A stretch of 64,000 nucleotides of DNA from positions 1 through 64,000 of the forward strand of contig DATLOM010000021.1 of the NCBI GenBank assembly GCA_035536185.1. Reading direction: 5' to 3'. Each line of letters opens with the position of its first letter. Position 1 is the first letter of the stretch. The notes beneath the pieces are model-generated. The model made no database searches, was not told the DNA's origin, and saw nothing but the letters and a program-made list of their open reading frames with translations. This document shows, in pieces, positions 6,565-16,033 of the stretch. The DNA is from GCA-2861595 sp035536185 (GTDB taxonomy: Bacteria; Actinomycetota; Acidimicrobiia; Acidimicrobiales; GCA-2861595). The translations under genes were made by a program, and so were the position numbers.

Positions 6565-9525
6565 GTGCTGCGGGTGACGACGCTCTACGCGAGCTCGGCG
6601 CGGGACTCGGCGCTCTACTACACGCACTACCTCGCCCAGGACGGCCCGGAGGCCGAAGGCGTCTGGCTCGGGCGGCAGGCGACCGAGCTCGGCCTCGACG
6701 GCGCTGTCGCCACCGGCGATCTCGAAGCGCTCTTGTCGGGTCGTCACCCGGCGACCGGCGTGCAGCTCGGCACCGCGCTCGTGGATCGTGTCGGCCCCAA
6801 GGGGAAGCTCATCCGCGCCGTCGCCGGCTTCGACGCAACGTTCTCGGCGCCCAAGTCGGTGTCGATCCTGTGGGCGCTCACCGGCGACCCCGGCCTGGTC
6901 GCGGCACATGACGTCGCCGTGCGGGCGACGCTGGACTACCTGGAGCGCCACGGCGCGACGACGCGGGTCCGGGTGAGCGGTCGCCGCCGGTTCCCCGACG
7001 CCAACGGGCTAACGATGGCGGTGTTCCAGCAGGGCACCTCGCGGGAGGACGACCCGCAGCTGCACACCCACGTCGTCGTCTCCGGCAAGATCACTGCACC
7101 CGACGGGCGGTGGATGGCCCTCGATGGTCGGTACCTCAAGAAGCACCAGCGCGCGCTCGGCGGCCTCTACCAGTCGGTGCTGCGCGCCGAGCTTGCCCAC
7201 CGCTACGGCGTGGCGTGGGAACCGATTGTGAACGGCCAAGCCGAGATCGCCGGCACCCCGGCCGAGCTGCTGTCAGCGTTCTCGAAGCGCACCGCCCAGG
7301 TCGAAGCGCTCCTCGAGCGAAGGGTCGAGGCGTTCTGTGAGCGAGAGGGCCGTGACCCGACTCGCTGGGAGCGAGCGGCCATCGCCCGCGAGGCCGCCGA
7401 GGACTCACGCGCCACCAAGTCCGGCGCAGCGGTCGCCGACCTCACCGACAGTTGGAGCGAGGAGGCACGCGCGCTCGGCTGGACCCGGGATCGACTTGTC
7501 GCGCAGCTCCGCACGATCGGCCGGGAGGCGCCCGCCGCGGAGCAGCCAACCGTCGCAGCGGTACTCGACGCTCTTTCGGCCGCCGGGTCGACCTGGACGC
7601 GCGCCGATGTGCTGCGCGTCGTGTGCGACCTCACTCCGGTGCTAGCGCCGACGCCGGGCGCCCGGTGGGCGGCGGCGGTCGAGAACGCCGTCGCCAAGGT
7701 CGTCGGCGTCTGCGCCGGCCTCGATCCTGAGGGCCACACCGGTCCGACCCGCGCGTCCGACGGCCGGTCGCCATGGCTCGCTCCGATCGAACCGCACCTC
7801 ACGACGCCCGCCATCGTCGACCAAGAGGAGCGCATCCTCGCCTTCGTCGCCGAGGCCCACCGTCAGCCGCCGGCACCGTCGCAGACCGTTGAGCGCGACG
7901 GCCTCGATGTCCTCCAAGCCGACGCCGCAGGCGCGGTCGCCGGTGGCGATCGGGTCGTGCTCGTGGTCGGGCCAGCCGGCACCGGCAAGACCACCGCCCT
8001 GCGGCGCGCCGCCGAGGACCTGGCCCGGCACGGCCGACCAGTGTTCGGCGTGGCGCCCACCGCCAAGGCGGCCAAGGTGCTCCACGACGAGACCGGTATG
8101 AACGCCGACACCGTCGCCAAGCTCCTGTACGAGTGGCGAAGCGGCCACCCCCGCGCGCCCTACATGCTCACCCCTGCCACGACGCTCGTCGTCGACGAGA
8201 GCGGCATGGTGGGCACCGACTCGCTCGACCAGCTCATCGGGCTCGCCGGCACCCAGGGCTGGCGCCTAGTGCTGGTCGGCGATCCTCGGCAGCTGCACGC
8301 CGTCGGTCGGGGCGGCATGTTCGACGAGCTCTGCCGGACCAACCGGGTCCACGAGCTCGCCACCATCCACCGGTTCCGCCACCGGTGGGAGCAGACCGCG
8401 ACGCTCCAGCTTCGGCGAGCACGCCCCGATGCGCTCGACAGCTACTTCGAGCACGACCGCGTTGACGCAGGCGATCTCGCCACGGTGGTCGCCGACATCA
8501 CCCGGCGCTGGATCGAACACCACGGGTCAGGACGGTCACTCGCCGTCAGCGCCGAGACGAACGAGCACGTCGCCGTGCTGAACGAGTCGATCCAGCGCGC
8601 CCGCGGCGAGCGTGGCCAGCTCGGTCCGGTCGCCGCCCGCATCGCCGAGGGCGCCACCGCCACTGTCGGCGACATCGTCGTTACCCGGCGCAACGACCGG
8701 GCGCTCATCACGGACCACGGCGAACCCGTCCGCAACCGGGAACGCTGGACCGTCGCAGCGGTGCACGACGACGGCGCGCTCACAGTGTCGCAACTCGACC
8801 GGCACGGCACCGTCACCCTCCGCGCCAACTACGCCCGCGCGAACGTGCAGCTCGGCTACGCCGCCACCGCCCACGGCCACCAAGGAAACACCGTCGACGT
8901 CAGCCTCACACTGGTCACCGGAGCCACGACCCACCGCAGCCTCTACGTCGGCGCCACCCGCGGACGCGACGAGAACCGCCTCTGTGTCGTCACCACCGCC
9001 GACGAAGACGCCCGCGACGTCCTCGAGCACGTGCTCACCAACGATCGCGTCGACGTTCCAGCCGTTGCCCAGCGTCGGGCGCTCGCCGAGCAAGCGCGAG
9101 GCGAGGGAGCCCACGATCACTCGACCGCAGGACTGGAACAGGAACTCGCCCGCGCTCGGCACACGCTCACCAAGGCCGAGCGCGCGCCTGAGCTGCAACG
9201 GCTGAACGCAGCGACGACCGCTCTCGACGCCGCCCAGGCAGAGCTGCGAGCGGCCCAGCGCGCGCTGCGCAGCGCTCCCCTCCTTCGCCGCCGCGGACCG
9301 GCCGAGCGCGTCAAGACCGCAGAGATCGCATACACAACCGCCGCTGACCGCCACGACGTTGCTGCTGGCGATGCCGCACCGCACGTCGCGGCGGTCGAGG
9401 CCCTTCAGTCCGAGGTCGAGCGGGTGGAGCGGGAACTGCGCAGCGCCCGGCTGCGTGACCGCTTCGACCAGCTCGAGAAGCAGCCACCGTCGAGGTCGCT
9501 CGGCCGTGCACCGCTCGGTCGGTAG
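6565..9525 (+). CDS. MobF-family relaxase/helicase (TrwC/TraI-like)
   Basis: This 986-residue conjugative relaxase would nick one strand at oriT, stay bound through tyrosine, and unwind the DNA. The N-terminal TrwC domain holds the tyrosine cluster (SALYYTHYL, residues 15-23) and the metal-binding His pair in LHTHVVVS (H167, H169). The second half is a superfamily 1 helicase: Walker A GPAGTGKTT at about 470, DESGMV, and GDPRQL. The last 130 residues are Ala/Glu/Arg-rich coiled coil. No coupling protein or type IV secretion genes are in the window, so the element may be only mobilisable. The start is GTG. Confidence 0.9.
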   Translation: MLRVTTLYASSARDSALYYTHYLAQDGPEAEGVWLGRQATELGLDGAVATGDLEALLSGRHPATGVQLGTALVDRVGPKGKLIRAVAGFDATFSAPKSVSILWALTGDPGLVAAHDVAVRATLDYLERHGATTRVRVSGRRRFPDANGLTMAVFQQGTSREDDPQLHTHVVVSGKITAPDGRWMALDGRYLKKHQRALGGLYQSVLRAELAHRYGVAWEPIVNGQAEIAGTPAELLSAFSKRTAQVEALLERRVEAFCEREGRDPTRWERAAIAREAAEDSRATKSGAAVADLTDSWSEEARALGWTRDRLVAQLRTIGREAPAAEQPTVAAVLDALSAAGSTWTRADVLRVVCDLTPVLAPTPGARWAAAVENAVAKVVGVCAGLDPEGHTGPTRASDGRSPWLAPIEPHLTTPAIVDQEERILAFVAEAHRQPPAPSQTVERDGLDVLQADAAGAVAGGDRVVLVVGPAGTGKTTALRRAAEDLARHGRPVFGVAPTAKAAKVLHDETGMNADTVAKLLYEWRSGHPRAPYMLTPATTLVVDESGMVGTDSLDQLIGLAGTQGWRLVLVGDPRQLHAVGRGGMFDELCRTNRVHELATIHRFRHRWEQTATLQLRRARPDALDSYFEHDRVDAGDLATVVADITRRWIEHHGSGRSLAVSAETNEHVAVLNESIQRARGERGQLGPVAARIAEGATATVGDIVVTRRNDRALITDHGEPVRNRERWTVAAVHDDGALTVSQLDRHGTVTLRANYARANVQLGYAATAHGHQGNTVDVSLTLVTGATTHRSLYVGATRGRDENRLCVVTTADEDARDVLEHVLTNDRVDVPAVAQRRALAEQARGEGAHDHSTAGLEQELARARHTLTKAERAPELQRLNAATTALDAAQAELRAAQRALRSAPLLRRRGPAERVKTAEIAYTTAADRHDVAAGDAAPHVAAVEALQSEVERVERELRSARLRDRFDQLEKQPPSRSLGRAPLGR

Positions 9526-9568
9526 AATCGCTTGTCCTCTGTGATGTCCGCGCCCAACCTGCCGCCAA

Positions 9569-10270
9569 TCAGAGGTGGACCAGCTCGGCGATCTTGATGG
9601 CGATCACTTCCATCGAGTCCTCCGCCGTGTCCAACCCGTTTCGGGAGCCGAGCAAGGGGCTGACGTCCCGGACTGCTTTCCACGTCGTTCCGTGCACGAC
9701 AGGGATCAGCTGGTCGCGTGCCAGAAGCTCCGAGAGCTCCTTGTCAGAGACCCCCCGGTTGTCAACGCGTTCCAGCAATGCAGGGGTGATGAGGACGAGA
9801 CCCGCACGCGACTTGGCCAGACCCCTGTCGATCTCTCGCATGAACGGTTGACCGAGCAGGATGTCCTTCTCGCTGAACCAGACCGACACGCCTTGGGCTT
9901 CGAGCAGGTTGTTCAGCTCCGTAGCGACACCACGCCGGTCGTCCCACGCATGGCAGAGGAAGAGGTCGCGGAGTTCCGCCAGCTGACCTCGCGACTCGAT
10001 CGTCCGGCGATAGGGAGTCAGCGCCCGAACCTGGTCGGGGGTGTAGGTCACGGCCGAACTGCCCGGCGACCAGCTCGGCCGCGTTCTGCCTCCGGCGGAC
10101 CCGCCCCCGCCGCTCGTGCCGCCCCCACTGCTCACCGGCTGGTAGGCCGGCGAGTAAGCGGGCCTCGCCGAGTACGACCCGTAGGACCCGTACCTTCCGC
10201 CGTGCACCGGGCAGGCTGCCGCGCCGCTTGCTGTGCGATGTCCCTGTACCGGAGCCGTGCATCTAGCCAT
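9569..10270 (-). CDS. TIR-domain protein with N-terminal Cys/His motif
   Basis: This 233-residue protein has a C-terminal TIR domain (about 102-230) with DLFLCHAWDD as the first strand. WFSEKDILLGQPF follows, where E134 aligns with the catalytic glutamate of NAD-consuming TIRs such as SARM1, and then the AGLVLITPALL segment. The N-terminus has C4, H11 and C20-P-V-H in the pattern C-x6-HR-x7-CPxH, which could bind a metal. A Ser/Gly-rich linker (48-61) joins the parts. The ATG at 10270 was chosen because the Cys/His motif begins there. Sitting between relaxase and integrase, it is probably a defence cargo gene; NADase activity is inferred. Confidence 0.8.
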   Translation of the reverse strand: MARCTAPVQGHRTASGAAACPVHGGRYGSYGSYSARPAYSPAYQPVSSGGGTSGGGGSAGGRTRPSWSPGSSAVTYTPDQVRALTPYRRTIESRGQLAELRDLFLCHAWDDRRGVATELNNLLEAQGVSVWFSEKDILLGQPFMREIDRGLAKSRAGLVLITPALLERVDNRGVSDKELSELLARDQLIPVVHGTTWKAVRDVSPLLGSRNGLDTAEDSMEVIAIKIAELVHL

Positions 10271-10381
10271 GCCGCGATGGTACGACGCACCACCGACAGC
10301 ACCCCTTGCGACAATGCAAGCCCAGTCGCCATGTCGCCCCGAGCGCATCGTCTGGCGGGCCGTTCCCGCGGTGGGTCGGAC

Positions 10382-11539
10382 CTATGTCGCCTCGCCGAAA
10401 AGGGAGTCGCCGATCGCACGAGCTGCGTCGCGCTGCATCGTGGGTGTGACGTGGCTGTAGAGGCTGAGGAACAGCACCGGGTCGGCGTGGCCGAGCCGCT
10501 CGGTGGCAACCTTCGGTGCGACGCCGGCGTCGAGCATGAGCGTGGCGCTCGTGTGGCGCAGTCCGTGTGCCGTCAGTCGGGGAAGCCAGGCCTCCACCGC
10601 CAGCTCGGCGAGCAGCTTCGACAGGTGCTGCGGGTGGTACGCGCCGCCCGTCGGCTTCGTGAAGACATACTCGCTCGGCTCGTAGCTCGGCGCGCGCGCC
10701 TCGAACCGCTGCGCTTCTTGCTGGCGGCGCAGGATCTCGACCAGTCCGTCGTCGAGGTCGATTGTCCGCACCGCGGTCCGGCTCTTGCCGCTCGACGGCA
10801 CCAGGTCCCAGCCCAGCGTCGTGGCGAACTCGACGATCCGCACCCGCCGGCCCGGCAGGTCGACGCTCGGCCACCGGAGCCAGACCAGCTCGCCGATGCG
10901 CACGCCAGCGCCGAGCAGGAATGCCCACAACGGGTACAGGCGGTCACCTTCCTGGCTCCGCAGGAACGCACGGGCTTCCTCGGGCGTCCAGTGCTTGGGG
11001 ACCGACCGCTTCGGCCTCGGCCGCGGTACCGACATCAACGGGTTCACCCGCAGGACGCCTCGCGCCACGGCCAGCTTCACCGCGCCGGCCAGCGACGCCC
11101 GCGCCAGCCGCACCGAGTTCGGCGACAGCGGCTTGCCGGTCTTCGTCCCGCCTCGCTCCCGCAGCTCGCGCTGCCAGGCCAGGATCACCTCCGGGGTCAG
11201 CTCCCGGACCCGCCGCTTGCCGAGCCACGGTCGCACATACGCGTCGGCGTTCCGCCGGTAGTCGAACCGGGTCTTGGCCGAAAGCCGGCCGTCGGCGTCG
11301 ATCCCGTCGAGGTACAGGTCGAGCAGCTCGTCGACGGTGAGCCCGCCGCCGATGGATCGCACCGAGCCGCCGTCAGCCGCCTCGAGCGCCTCCCGGCGAG
11401 CGCGCGCCGCATCGGACGCCGTGGCGAAGCCGCGCTTCGTCAGCTGGACGCGCTTGCCGGTGAGCGGGTCGCGACCGAGCGAAGCCTTGAAGTACCACGA
11501 GCCGTTGCCAGCCCGGTACACGCCCTCGAACTTGGGCAT
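10382..11539 (-). CDS. Tyrosine recombinase (phage-type integrase)
   Basis: This enzyme would insert and excise the island at tRNA-Arg. Its 385 residues comprise an N-terminal arm-binding domain (F-E-G-V-Y to about 60), a SAM-like core-binding domain (about 66-160), and a catalytic domain. The catalytic domain has Arg in GAGVRIGEL, the HGLRHTSAT box (H325, R328), GHAD, and nucleophile Y361 in LSLYSHVTP. All family hallmarks are present. The ATG is 116 nt from the 3' end of the tRNA, and the gene reads away from it, the usual layout for tRNA-integrated elements. Octamer repeats overlap its start. Confidence 0.93.
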   Translation of the reverse strand: MPKFEGVYRAGNGSWYFKASLGRDPLTGKRVQLTKRGFATASDAARARREALEAADGGSVRSIGGGLTVDELLDLYLDGIDADGRLSAKTRFDYRRNADAYVRPWLGKRRVRELTPEVILAWQRELRERGGTKTGKPLSPNSVRLARASLAGAVKLAVARGVLRVNPLMSVPRPRPKRSVPKHWTPEEARAFLRSQEGDRLYPLWAFLLGAGVRIGELVWLRWPSVDLPGRRVRIVEFATTLGWDLVPSSGKSRTAVRTIDLDDGLVEILRRQQEAQRFEARAPSYEPSEYVFTKPTGGAYHPQHLSKLLAELAVEAWLPRLTAHGLRHTSATLMLDAGVAPKVATERLGHADPVLFLSLYSHVTPTMQRDAARAIGDSLFGEAT

Positions 11540-11595
11540 GAGAACCTCCGCGTGAGAACCGGTTGTGCTGGCCCCCGGTTCTCAAACGGTTCTCA
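11539..11595. repeat. Four copies of TGAGAACC/GGTTCTCA at the integrase start
   Basis: TGAGAACC occurs at 11539-11546 and 11553-11560, and its complement GGTTCTCA at 11577-11584 and 11588-11595. The pairs are offset by 14 and 11 bp and face each other. Flanking bases extend three copies to a GTGAGAACCG-like consensus. The position between integrase start and tRNA suits arm-type binding sites for integrase or excisionase, or an autoregulatory operator. Confidence 0.65.
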
Positions 11596-11654
11596 CGGCG
11601 AGGGCGACCGATGAACCTGAACAGGAACGATAGGCCCTGACCAGGCTCTTTTCG

Positions 11655-11728
11655 CGCGCTCGGAGGGATTCGAACCCCCAACCTTCTGATCCGTAGTCAG
11701 ATGCTCTAATCCGTTGAGCTACGAGCGC
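11655..11728 (-). tRNA. tRNA-Arg(ACG), attachment site of the island
   Basis: The cloverleaf is complete: acceptor GCGCTCG paired with CGAGCGC, anticodon stem TCTGA/TCAGA with loop CTACGGA (anticodon ACG), T arm GGGGG-TTCGAAT-CCCTC, discriminator G. CCA is not encoded. The 3' end faces the integrase gene, so the tRNA 3' half should be the attachment core. I found no second copy of it at the left of the window. Confidence 0.95.
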
Positions 11729-11773
11729 AGACTGGCCAGTGTAGGGGGACCGTCCTGGCGCCAGCGCCCTACG

Positions 11774-11862
11774 CGGAGAGGGAGGGATTTGAACCCTCGG
11801 ACCCAGTTTCCCAGGTCAACTCATTAGCAGTGAGTCCGATTCGGCCGCTCTCGCACCTCTCC
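11774..11862 (-). tRNA. tRNA-Ser(GCU)
   Basis: Acceptor GGAGAGG pairs with CCTCTCC. The anticodon stem ACTCA/TGAGT encloses a loop with GCT. A long variable arm marks it as a class II serine tRNA, and the T loop is TTCAAAT. It lies 45 bp upstream of tRNA-Arg on the same strand. Confidence 0.95.
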
Positions 11863-11941
11863 CGGGCACCACTCTACGCCCAGCCGATGCTCTCCTCCCG
11901 GCGGAAGAGCTACCGAACGACCTCGCTGGCCGGGCAGACTG

Positions 11942-12919
11942 GTGCCGGTGGAGCTTCTGATAGCCCGCAATCCCGACCCGGAGAGCTCGCTGCCCTACCT
12001 GTTGCGGCTGCCGATCGGCGCCGGCCTCGTCTTCCGCACCAAGGGTACGTGGCCTCGGACAAGTGCCTTGTACTGCCACCCGGTGCCGGTCGGCGACTGG
12101 CCGGACGAGCCTGACCTCGTCGAGCGGGTCCCGCTGGTGGCTTGCGCCCGTCGGGGCGCGGCCATCGACGTGGTGGCCAGCCGCGGCCGGGAGCAGCGCT
12201 CACAGATCGTGTTCACGAACGCCCGCGGCAGGGAGATGGTGTTCTGGCAGTCCCCGAGGACACGGAAGCAGGCCCGGCCGGACGTGCGGCTGCCGGGGGC
12301 ACGAGCGGCTGGAATCGCCGAGCTGGAGATCGTGGTCGACGCCCACGAGCGCTACGCCTACGCCTTTGCCGGCCAGCAGGTCCGCACGGTGCGCCGGGGG
12401 CTGCCCTGTGGGGACTACGCCGTGAGCATCAACGGCAAGCTGGTGGCGGCAGTCGAACGGAAATCTCTGGCCGACCTCGTCTCCAGCCTGACGAGTGGGC
12501 GGCTGCGCTTCGCCCTCGGCGAGCTCGCCGCCCTTCCCCGCGCCGCGGTGGTCGTCGAGGAGCGGTACTCGCAGATCTTCAACCTCACCCGCGTCCGCCC
12601 CGCGCTCGTCGCCGACGGCCTGGCCGAGCTGCAGGTGCGCTGGCCCACGATCCCGATCACCTTCTGCGACAACCGCAAGCTGGCCGAGGAGTGGACCTAC
12701 CGCTACCTGGCCGCCGCCCACGCCTGGGCTTCTGCGGAGCTCGGCGCCATCGCCCGTATCGGCACCGGCGAGGACGGCACCGCCGGCGCCCCGAGCCAGC
12801 CCTCGCCCTCGACTGCCGAAGTCCGCACCTGGGCCCGTGCGAACGGGCTCGTGGTTCCCGACCGGGGGCGGCTTCGCCCCGAGATCCACCAGGCCTGGGA
12901 AGAGGCCCACCAAGCCTGA
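11942..12919 (+). CDS. ERCC4-domain nuclease with C-terminal Lsr2-like DNA-binding domain
   Basis: This 325-residue protein combines an XPF/ERCC4-type nuclease with the DNA-binding tail of the nucleoid protein Lsr2. The nuclease signature is GDYAVSINGKLVAAVERKSLADLV, giving the E172-R-K-x3-D box, with an upstream aspartate in LEIVVDAHERYAY. The last 40 residues (AEVRTWARANGLVVPDRGRL) match the Lsr2 C-terminal domain, which reads AT-rich minor groove. The combination is characteristic of Actinobacteria, and its role is unknown to me. The start may be the GTG at 11942 or 11948. The gene is a neighbour of, but outside, the tRNA-Arg island. Confidence 0.82.
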   Translation: MPVELLIARNPDPESSLPYLLRLPIGAGLVFRTKGTWPRTSALYCHPVPVGDWPDEPDLVERVPLVACARRGAAIDVVASRGREQRSQIVFTNARGREMVFWQSPRTRKQARPDVRLPGARAAGIAELEIVVDAHERYAYAFAGQQVRTVRRGLPCGDYAVSINGKLVAAVERKSLADLVSSLTSGRLRFALGELAALPRAAVVVEERYSQIFNLTRVRPALVADGLAELQVRWPTIPITFCDNRKLAEEWTYRYLAAAHAWASAELGAIARIGTGEDGTAGAPSQPSPSTAEVRTWARANGLVVPDRGRLRPEIHQAWEEAHQA

Positions 12920-13112
12920 CGGATTGGCCGGCGAGCCTCAGATCCGGGCGGCAGCCGATGCCGACGGCTGGCGCCTGCGCTGGTCATAAGACACGAGGAA
13001 GCATCGTGGGACCTGGTCTCGAGGACTCGTTCGCGGAGAGCGAACTTTCGTGGCAGCATTCGGTCTCGCGCTGTTCGGGCGCGAGATCATCACCAGCGAT
13101 AAAGGAGAAGCG

Positions 13113-13577
13113 ATGACTGAGCCGATTCCCGCCGGCCTCGAGGGCCGCATCGTCCCTTACCTCATGATCGACGGCGCATCCGACGCAATTTCCTTCTACC
13201 AGCAGGCGTTTGGTGCCATCGAGCACTTCCGCATGCCGATGCCCGGCGGCAGGATCGGCCACGCCGAGATCGAGGTCGGCGGCGCCAAGATCTACCTGGC
13301 CGACGCACCTGAGGACATGCCGGGTGACGCCGGCAGCCCCAAGAAGCTCGGAGGCACCAGCGTCCTGCTCCACCGCTACGTAACCGACGTGGACGCGGCC
13401 GTCGCCCAGGCCGAGGCGGCCGGAGCGACAGTGCTACGGGCTCCTGAGGACCAGTTCTACGGTGATCGGGCCGCCGTCGTGGTCGATCCCTGGGGTCACC
13501 ACTGGTCGCTCCACACCCACGTCAAGGACGTGAGTCCCGAGGAGATGGAGAAGGCGATGTCGGAGATGTCCGGCTGA
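13113..13577 (+). CDS. VOC-superfamily (PhnB/glyoxalase-like) protein
   Basis: This 154-residue protein has the vicinal-oxygen-chelate fold of the PhnB type. It starts IVPYLMIDGASDAISFYQQAFGA, and other signature pieces are HAEIEVGGAKIYLAD, TSVLLHRYVTDVDAAVAQAEAAGATV, and FYGDRAAVVVDPWGHHWSLHTH. The ATG at 13113 has AAAGGAGAAG six bases upstream; an in-frame start at 13050 is unsupported. The substrate cannot be inferred. It stands alone, converging on the diguanylate cyclase gene with only 3 nt between stops. Confidence 0.85.
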   Translation: MTEPIPAGLEGRIVPYLMIDGASDAISFYQQAFGAIEHFRMPMPGGRIGHAEIEVGGAKIYLADAPEDMPGDAGSPKKLGGTSVLLHRYVTDVDAAVAQAEAAGATVLRAPEDQFYGDRAAVVVDPWGHHWSLHTHVKDVSPEEMEKAMSEMSG

Positions 13578-13580
13578 CCC

Positions 13581-15139
<1,559 letters not shown>

Positions 15140-15143
<4 letters not shown>

Positions 15144-15943
15144 GAGAAGCGAAGTAGGTCGTCGTCCGCGGCGTCAAAGGGTGCGACAACCCGTGGGTCG
15201 TTCTTGTCGACGCGGTGCTGGAACACGAGGAACGCCAGCATGGCCATCATCAGCCCCAGCGGGAAGGCCATCTGCTGCACGATGTCGGCCGCTGCTCGGC
15301 CGAGACGAAAAGCCAGGGGCCCGGCGGCGGGATGGACGCGCCGCTCGGCCGCGGCGGACCGCGCCCGCTCAGTCCCTTCTTTCGGGACGATGGCGGGTCT
15401 CTCGATGGAGCCCGGCCGGGACGAGGGCTCCACACCCGAAGGAGCCGGTTGAGTGCCGGCGGGGGTGGGCACGGTCGTGCCCGAAGGGCTTCCGGCGGCG
15501 CCCGGGACCCCTGGGATAGCGCCGGGCGCCGTGACCGTTACGGGGATGGAGGGACGGGTCACGTTGGGGACGGTGACCGGGATGGGCGGGACCGTCACAG
15601 TCGGCACCGTGACGGGGCTGGAGGGCACGGTCGCGTTCGCAGCCCTGGCCCTGATGGGGGGCACGGTCGTGCCCGGGACGGCGGCCATCGGGACGGTCGG
15701 GTCGGTGGCCTTCGCGGCCGTGATCTTCGGGACGGTCACCGGTGGAACGGAGACGGCCGGCACTGTCGTGGTCGGCGCCTGCAGCCGACGCAGATCCTTG
15801 GCGCCCGCCGGGGTGGCGCCGCCGACGAGAAGCACGGCTACGGCGAGCAGTGCGGCCACCCGCGCCACGGCGGCTGCGGCCTGGGCCACGGCGGCCGCGT
15901 GCCGTCGACGCCGCGCCCCCACCTCCTGCCCCTGTCCAGCCAC
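15140..15943 (-). CDS. Exported Thr/Pro/Val-rich protein with C-terminal membrane helix
   Basis: This 267-residue protein has a basic N-terminus, a hydrophobic segment (about 20-48) ending in ATPAGAKD that reads as a signal sequence or anchor, and a long low-complexity region. That region (about 55-180) is built from T-V-P and V-T-V-P repeats. A second hydrophobic helix (about 222-242, IVQQMAFPLGLMMAMLAFLVF) precedes a short charged tail. The middle probably spans or lines the cell wall like a stalk. The GTG at 15943 has AGGAGGA seven bases upstream. Its stop overlaps the diguanylate cyclase start, so it may be a sensor part for that enzyme. No family is recognised. Confidence 0.65.
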
Positions 15944-16033
15944 GCCTCGTCCTCCTGCCTACGGATCTCTTCCTTCGCCTTCGGCAGAAATCGGGCGCGC
16001 AGGAGACGCCCGAGCGAGGATGATCAGAAGGAG

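Noticed and set aside
9575..11614. 679-residue forward frame opposite the TIR and integrase genes
   Set aside because: Both genes on the other strand have catalytic motifs. This frame has none and simply reflects base composition.
15440..15790. Possible tandem repeat or CRISPR-like array
   Set aside because: The repetition comes from T-V-P codons of the exported protein. Units are irregular, no constant repeat and spacer pattern exists, and no cas gene is present.
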